Source: Labilithrix sp.
GTDB taxonomy: Bacteria; Myxococcota_A; Polyangia; Polyangiales; Polyangiaceae
Assembly (NCBI GenBank): GCA_019637155.1
Contig: JAHBWE010000010.1
Coordinates: 62,001 to 126,000, forward strand
DNA length: 64,000 nucleotides
Direction: 5' to 3'
Within the stretch, counting starts at the first letter, position 1. Each line of letters opens with the position of its first letter. The notes under the pieces are model-generated. The model was not told the origin of the DNA. It ran no database searches and saw only the letters and a program-made list of their open reading frames with translations. The position numbers were made by a program, and so were the translations under genes. Shown one piece after another: positions 58,192 to 64,000 of this stretch.

Positions 58192-59778
58192 ATGCGAACC
58201 CTCCTCGTCCGAAGTCTCCCCATCCTCCTCCTCCTCGCCGCCTGCGGCAGCGAGGAGGGCAGCACGTTCTACGCCGACAGCGGCCGCGAAGCGCCGGGCC
58301 TGCCGTCCGGCGGGATCTCCAGCAGCAGCGGCGGCGCGGGCTCCGGCGGCGACGGGCTCCCCGCCGAGCGCGAGATCGAGTCCGACTACGAGGCGCCGGT
58401 CGCGACCGGCAACGTGGTGTGGATCGCGAACCCGAAGAGCGGGCGCGTCGCGCTCGTCGACGCGGTGACGCTGCAGGTCCGCACCGTCGAGGCCGGCAAC
58501 GCGCCGACCTACCTCGCGAGCGTGCCGAACCAACAGGTCGACACCACCCTCGTCCTCAACGTCGCCTCCGCCGACGCGACGCTGCTCCGCGCGACGAGCA
58601 CCGCCGGCGCGATCGAGACGACGACGTTCAAGACCGCGCAGCTCGCGAACACCTCGACGTTCTCGAGCGACGGTCGTTACGCCGTGGTCTGGGCCGACGC
58701 GCGGAAGGTCCCGGACGCGCCGAAGACGCGCGGCTTCCAGGACCTCACGGTCCTCGACCTCCAAACCGGCACGTCGACGATCCTCGCGGTCGGTTATCGA
58801 CCCGTCGCGGTCGGTTTCAGCGCCGACAACACCCAGGCGTACGCCGTGACCCAGGACGGCATCGCGCTCGTCGCGCTCGCGGGCACGCCGGCGGTGACGA
58901 AGAACGTCGCGATCTCGGACTCTCCGACGGAGGATCCCGGCACGCGCGACGTCTTCGTGACGAAGGACGGCGCGCGCGCGTTCATCCGCCGCGACGGCTC
59001 CTCCACGATCACGATCGTGACGCTCGCGACCGACCAGCGCTCCGAGATCACGCTCTCGGGGCCGGTGACGGACCTCGACCTCGCCGACACCGGCGATCGC
59101 GCCGTCGCGGTGGTGCGGTCCACCGCGGAGGTCGCCCTCATTCCGATCGCGGACCCGTCGGGCACCTCGTCGATCACCGTGACGGGGGAGACGATCGGCT
59201 CCGTCGCGATCGCGCCTGGCGGGACACGCGCGCTCCTCTACACGAACGCGACCGCGGCCGAGCGGTTCACCGTCCTCGATCTCGGCGCGACGCCGACGTT
59301 CCGCACGGTGCGCCTCTACTCGCCGGTCCTCGGCATCTTCGCCGCCCCCGACGCGCAGCACGCGATCGTGCTCCACGACCGCGCGGCGCCGTCCGAGGAC
59401 GGCGCGATCCCCGCGAGCGGCGGCGCGTTCAGCGTGGTGCCGATCGGGCAGAACCTCCCCGCGAAGATCGTGGCGACGCTCGCGCCCCCGACCGCGGTCG
59501 CGACGCTCGACGATCGCGCCGTCGTCGCGGAGCGGAACGACGCGGCGAAGGTCTACGGCGCGCACCTCGTGCGGATGCCGCAGCTCATGGCGGAGCGCTA
59601 CCCGCTCGCGAGCCCGCCGATCGCGGTCGGCGCGGTGCCGGGCGCACGCCGCGCGTTCATCGCGCAGCAGCACCCGGAGGGCCGCCTCACGTTCATCGAC
59701 CTCGAGACCGGCGTCGCGCGCACCCTCACCGGCTTCGAGCTCAGCTCCCGCGTCGTCACGGGAAGCGCCGCGAATTAA
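58192..59778 (+). CDS. Surface beta-propeller (YncE-like) lipoprotein, copy 2
   Basis: 528 residues. Signal MRTLLVRSLPILLLLAAC-G and a Ser/Gly linker differ from copy 1, but from about residue 60 the two run in parallel with only scattered substitutions. One insert of about ten residues (SEDGAIPASG) lies near 'LHDRAAP'. Many stretches are identical at the DNA level, including synonymous positions. It is the last gene of the operon and overlaps the convergent metalloprotease gene by 4 bases. The duplication flanks the two middle genes of the operon. Confidence 0.82.
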   Translation: MRTLLVRSLPILLLLAACGSEEGSTFYADSGREAPGLPSGGISSSSGGAGSGGDGLPAEREIESDYEAPVATGNVVWIANPKSGRVALVDAVTLQVRTVEAGNAPTYLASVPNQQVDTTLVLNVASADATLLRATSTAGAIETTTFKTAQLANTSTFSSDGRYAVVWADARKVPDAPKTRGFQDLTVLDLQTGTSTILAVGYRPVAVGFSADNTQAYAVTQDGIALVALAGTPAVTKNVAISDSPTEDPGTRDVFVTKDGARAFIRRDGSSTITIVTLATDQRSEITLSGPVTDLDLADTGDRAVAVVRSTAEVALIPIADPSGTSSITVTGETIGSVAIAPGGTRALLYTNATAAERFTVLDLGATPTFRTVRLYSPVLGIFAAPDAQHAIVLHDRAAPSEDGAIPASGGAFSVVPIGQNLPAKIVATLAPPTAVATLDDRAVVAERNDAAKVYGAHLVRMPQLMAERYPLASPPIAVGAVPGARRAFIAQQHPEGRLTFIDLETGVARTLTGFELSSRVVTGSAAN

Positions 59779-61349
59779 CGCCGGACGAGGTGCCGGAAGG
59801 AAGCGCCTTCGATCGCGACGTCCTGCCACGCCTCGTTCAGGCGCTTCGGGATGTACATGACGCCGCCCTTGGCGTGGTCGTACGGGAAGAAGCGGGCGGT
59901 CACGTCCTCGATCGCGCCGGCGCGATCGCGGATCGAGAGCTTGCGCGCGAAGCCGCCGGAGATCCCGCCGCGGTACGGCGCCTCGCGCTCGAGGACGGTG
60001 TTGCCGTCGGCGTCGACGTTCGCGATCGTGTAGCCCTGCGCCTGCGGGGGGAGGAGCTGCATCTCCTCGTCTTCGTCCTCGCCGCTCGACAGCTTGTTGA
60101 GCTCGGCGAGGCGCTTCGCGAGCGCGTTGTACGTGTAGTCGCTGACCCACTCGTCCTTGCAGTACGACATCATGTCGTGGCCGATGTCGGGCGAGTGGAA
60201 GGTCTTCGAGAAGATGTCGTAGCCCCACACGCCGAGCTTCGCGCCGTCGTGCGGGAAGCTCGCGTCGATGCCTTGCGGCATCTGCCCGCCCGGACCGCAC
60301 GGGGCGTGCTCGCGGCCGTGCGCGTGGCCGATCTCGTGCGCCATCGTCTCGGCCGCCTGCTGGCCGGGGTAGCCGACGCCGATGCTCGCGCGGAGCGCGG
60401 AGGCGCGGTAGTCGTCGGCGACGGTGCTGAGGCCGGCGACGCAGCCGGCGGAGCAGAACGTCGCGAACGACTTCGTCGTCATCATCGAGCCGTAGTAGTA
60501 GACGTCGTCCTTCGCCTTGTCCTTGCGCCGCAGGTCGCGGACGGCGGCGAGGAGATCGACGAAGGTCTGCGGCTTCGTGCCGGAGATCTCCGCGTCGTAC
60601 GCGAGCTCCTTGCGGACCGTGATCTCCACGTCGCTCGCGGCGTAGCGGCCCATCAGCGTGGTCTTGTACGCCTCGAGCTGCTCGTCGGTCAGCGTCGGCA
60701 GGCGGTCCGAGCCGTCGAAGGTGTACTTGATCGGGACGAGGACGACCTTGAGGACGCCGGTGTCCCCCGCACGGAGGTCCTGCCAGCCGCCGTCTTGCGG
60801 CCAGCGGCCCGGGTTGTCCTCGCCGTCCGCGGCCGCGACGCCGTCCTTCGCCGTGAGCGAGACCTGCATGCTGACGCCGGCGGGGAAGCTGTCGGCGGGG
60901 AACTCGATGTTGAACGTCGAGTCCGCGTCCTCCTCGCTCGAGTCGCCGGAGATCCGCTTCTTCTCTCGGATGATGGGGAACGCGCCGTCCTCCGTCGCGA
61001 GGCGGAGCTCGGCGGTGACCTCGCGCGCCTTGAAGCCCTTCTCCGCCTTCACGTAGACGCGGATGATGCCGGGCCGGCCGCCGACGACCGGCGCCTTGCG
61101 CTTGCTCTTCACCTCGGCGCCGTCGGCGACGATCGGGACCTTCACGCCCTGGAAGACCGCGACGTCCGTGATCGTGAGCCCGGACACGATCGCGCCCGGC
61201 GGCGTCGACGGATCGGTCGAGTCCGGATCCGTCGCGCTCGTCGACTTGGTCGGGTCCTCCGGCTGTGCCTGGACCGTTACGATCTCCGTGGTGCAGGCGG
61301 CGGCGAGGCCGATGAGCACAATCAGTCCGAGTCCCGCGCTAACCCGCAT
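59775..61349 (-). CDS. Zinc metalloprotease lipoprotein (HExxHxxGxxH)
   Basis: 524 residues. Lipoprotein signal MRVSAGLGLIVLIGLAAAC-T. The metzincin-type zinc site H338-E339-I-G-H342-A-H-G-R-E-H348 is complete. The 200 residues before it form beta-rich domains ('GRPGIIRVYVKAEKGF', 'VLKVVLVPIKYTFDGSD'), as in M66/StcE-like proteases. After the site come paired cysteines and a C-terminal beta-domain. It should cleave extracellular or surface proteins. GGGAG precedes ATG 61349; the frame is open far upstream only by chance. Confidence 0.88.
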   Translation of the reverse strand: MRVSAGLGLIVLIGLAAACTTEIVTVQAQPEDPTKSTSATDPDSTDPSTPPGAIVSGLTITDVAVFQGVKVPIVADGAEVKSKRKAPVVGGRPGIIRVYVKAEKGFKAREVTAELRLATEDGAFPIIREKKRISGDSSEEDADSTFNIEFPADSFPAGVSMQVSLTAKDGVAAADGEDNPGRWPQDGGWQDLRAGDTGVLKVVLVPIKYTFDGSDRLPTLTDEQLEAYKTTLMGRYAASDVEITVRKELAYDAEISGTKPQTFVDLLAAVRDLRRKDKAKDDVYYYGSMMTTKSFATFCSAGCVAGLSTVADDYRASALRASIGVGYPGQQAAETMAHEIGHAHGREHAPCGPGGQMPQGIDASFPHDGAKLGVWGYDIFSKTFHSPDIGHDMMSYCKDEWVSDYTYNALAKRLAELNKLSSGEDEDEEMQLLPPQAQGYTIANVDADGNTVLEREAPYRGGISGGFARKLSIRDRAGAIEDVTARFFPYDHAKGGVMYIPKRLNEAWQDVAIEGASFRHLVRR

Positions 61350-61464
61350 TCGCCAGCTCCCAGTCGAGTGGATCGTCTCGGCACCTGAGCAATCCGTGCC
61401 CCAGGGACGCGCAGCCTGTAGCATCGTGGCGGAGATGAGCCACATGAAAAGCGAAGGCAGACCG

Positions 61465-61971
61465 CTAGTTGGGAGGTATTGAGACGTCTGGGAGACGCGC
61501 CGGCTGCCAGGTGCTCTCGATCGCGACCCCTGCACGGACGTTCGGCTTCGACGGCTTGAGCTGCATCGACCGGAGCGGCGCGACGAGGCAGAGGAGGGCG
61601 TTCTGCGCCACCGCGCCGCCGGGCGCGAGCCGCACCGAGGTCGCGGGCGCCGACCACGACGCGTCCTGCTCCGCGACGATGCGCGCCGCACCTTCGACGA
61701 GGAGCCCCTGCTCCTGGAGGGCCGCCGCGCACCGCTCGAACCGATCGGCGAGCTCGTCGGCGATCGCGATCGCGTCCGCGCGCGCCATCCCGCGCGACTC
61801 GGCGATCGCGATCGTCCCGTGCGGTCGCTTCACGACGTGCTCGTAGACGTCGCCCGCGCCCGCGTCGATCGCCTCCGCCTCACCGCGCACGTCGCGCGTG
61901 ACCGGCACGATGTCCCGCGGCGACGACGGCGAGCACGCGACCACGATCGCGAAGGGGAGGGCGAACCGCAC
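61465..61971 (-). CDS. Hypothetical lipoprotein, 168 residues
   Basis: GTG 61971 is preceded by AAGGAG, which decides the start over the upstream ATG at 62049. The signal is RFALPFAIVVAC-S. The mature part is helical and acidic at first ('RGEAEAIDAGAGDVYEHV'), then 'ARADAIAIADELADRFERCAAALQEQGLL' and a C-terminal beta stretch. No family recognised. It is divergent from the Uma2 gene, with only about 70 bases between starts. Confidence 0.65.
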   Translation of the reverse strand: MRFALPFAIVVACSPSSPRDIVPVTRDVRGEAEAIDAGAGDVYEHVVKRPHGTIAIAESRGMARADAIAIADELADRFERCAAALQEQGLLVEGAARIVAEQDASWSAPATSVRLAPGGAVAQNALLCLVAPLRSMQLKPSKPNVRAGVAIESTWQPARLPDVSIPPN

Positions 61972-62041
61972 CGCTCCTTCGCTTATCACGCAACCGGCGC
62001 CCGCGTGCGCCGACACGGACCTGCGCGCTATGATCCGTCCG

Positions 62042-62785
62042 ATGACCACTCACTCGGAAGACATGACGACGCTCAGCTACTCGGTCCCTCGCGTCCGCGC
62101 GGGCTGGGAGCTCCCCGAGGAACAGATGCCGCAATCCGAGCTGCACGTGGAGGTCATCGACTTGCTCTCTGCCATCTTGAGGTACTGGGCGGCGCGGAGC
62201 GGCGCGCGGATCGTCCGCGATCTCGCGGTGCGATGGATCGAGGAGCGCCCCAACGTCGGCGTGGACCCCGATCTCGCGGTGCTCGTCCCGTCGCCGCCGG
62301 ACGAGATGCTGACGAGCCTCCGCACCTGGCAGCCGGGCCACGCGCCGCCGCTCCTCGCGATCGAGGTCGTGAGCGACGCGAACCCGAGGAAGGACTACGA
62401 GATCGCGCCGGAGAAGTACGCGGCGAGCGGCACGCAGGAGCTCGTGGTCTTCGATCCGTTGCTCGTCGGCCCGAAGACGCACGGCGGTCCGATCTTGCTC
62501 CAGGTCTGGCGCCGCGACGCGAGGGATCGCTTCACGCGCGTCTACAGCGGCGGGGGCCCCGTCCGCTCCCACGCGCTCGACGCGTACCTCGTCGTCACCA
62601 ACGACGGCCGCCGCCTCCGCGTCGCGAAGGACGCGGCCGCGACGGACTTCTGGCTCACCGGCGAGGAGGCCGCGAGCGCGGCGAAGGAGGTGGAACGCGC
62701 CGCGAAGGAAGCCGCGCTCAGCGCGAAGGAAGCCGCGCTCGCGCGCGTCGCGGAGCTCGAGGCCGAGCTCGCGCGCCGGCGGTGA
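62042..62785 (+). CDS. Uma2-family (DUF820) PD-(D/E)xK nuclease-like protein
   Basis: 247 residues. Motifs of the Uma2 fold are present: 'VGVDPDLAVLVP' (catalytic Asp), 'LLAIEVVSDANPRKD' (Glu of the ExK-like pair) and 'KYAASGTQELVVFDP'. The C-terminus is a heptad-rich coiled coil with two KEAALxxKEAAL-like repeats. The family is widespread in cyanobacteria and other phyla; its substrates are unknown. ATG 62042 is the likely start; ATG 62030 is also possible. A TATGAT sequence lies 8 bases before ATG 62042. Confidence 0.82.
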   Translation: MTTHSEDMTTLSYSVPRVRAGWELPEEQMPQSELHVEVIDLLSAILRYWAARSGARIVRDLAVRWIEERPNVGVDPDLAVLVPSPPDEMLTSLRTWQPGHAPPLLAIEVVSDANPRKDYEIAPEKYAASGTQELVVFDPLLVGPKTHGGPILLQVWRRDARDRFTRVYSGGGPVRSHALDAYLVVTNDGRRLRVAKDAAATDFWLTGEEAASAAKEVERAAKEAALSAKEAALARVAELEAELARRR

Positions 62786-63928
<1,143 letters not shown>

Positions 63929-63962
63929 GGGGCCGGAAGGATTCCACGCGTCGCCCGGCGCG

Positions 63963-64000
63963 TCACGCCGCTTCTTCGGCCTCCTCGAGCGCGGGCGCCG
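63963..64000 (-). CDS. C-terminal end of an unidentified gene (partial)
   Basis: On the minus strand a frame encoding ...APALEEAEEAA ends in TGA at 63963-63965, 34 bases upstream of the acyl-CoA dehydrogenase start and co-directional with it. Acidic Ala/Glu tails are common gene ends here. Too little is visible to identify the product. Confidence 0.3.
   Translation of the reverse strand, partial: APALEEAEEAA

Noticed and set aside
54181..59778. Composite transposon bounded by the duplicated lipoprotein genes
   Set aside because: No transposase or inverted ends; the copies are direct repeats and full coding genes within an operon.

Overview
The window is high-GC, tightly packed bacterial chromosome. 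The gene content points to a predatory or social myxobacterium-like organism (Myxococcota, probably Polyangia). It has four Hanks-type Ser/Thr kinases within about 13 kb, many lipoproteins with Asp/Ala-rich or Cys-rich linkers, TPR/PEGA envelope proteins with terminal phenylalanines, surface beta-propeller lipoproteins, and long convergent or overlapping gene pairs. This assignment rests on family content only; no rRNA, tRNA, phage, insertion sequence or CRISPR array is visible.

Layout. 1-15.5 kb: an M16 peptidase pair, four Ser/Thr kinases, a ferritin-like lipoprotein, hemW, a bifunctional (p)ppGpp synthetase/hydrolase and trmFO. 15.5-25 kb: a sulfur-assimilation island. On the minus strand lie cysC, a siroheme sulfite reductase, an APS-reductase-type cysH and a sulfonate-type binding protein. 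A SutR-like XRE-cupin regulator sits at the divergence point. On the plus strand are ssuB-ssuC-like transporter genes and cobA, followed by a convergent precorrin-2 dehydrogenase. Together these can import a sulfur source, reduce sulfate to sulfide and make the siroheme that the reductase needs. 25-35 kb: a DNA methyltransferase, a MepA-like endopeptidase, plsB, methylmalonyl-CoA epimerase, a trypsin-like protease and a GT2 glycosyltransferase. 35.6-43 kb: TPR/PEGA and Cys-rich lipoproteins, thrC, proA and rsfS. 43-54 kb: a large membrane protein, tatBC, rlmN, two FadL-like outer-membrane proteins, a propeller lipoprotein, a gamma-glutamyltransferase and PrsW. 54-60 kb: a four-gene operon of paralogous propeller lipoproteins plus a barrel protein. 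60-64 kb: an HExxH metalloprotease lipoprotein, an Uma2 nuclease and an acyl-CoA dehydrogenase.

Two families of GC-rich, hairpin-forming repeats stand out. Family A is about 105 bp, with five clear copies and one diverged. Family B is about 85-100 bp, with one copy in a kinase, one shortened copy in plsB and a three-unit array. Several copies lie inside reading frames without breaking them: two kinase linkers, an insert in PlsB and the C-terminal tail of RlmN. I know of no described family with these sequences; the behaviour resembles that of Rickettsia palindromic elements. The APS kinase gene also carries a 54-bp tandem repeat that adds a roughly 265-residue tail. These repeats and the duplicated lipoprotein operon are the best candidates for something undescribed.

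Many genes are joined by 4-base stop/start overlaps of every NTGA type (ATGA, GTGA, TTGA and apparently CTGA), so translational coupling is widespread. The only gene-free stretches above 300 bases are 35271-35659 (a minisatellite plus a family A copy) and 40963-41271 (the family B array).
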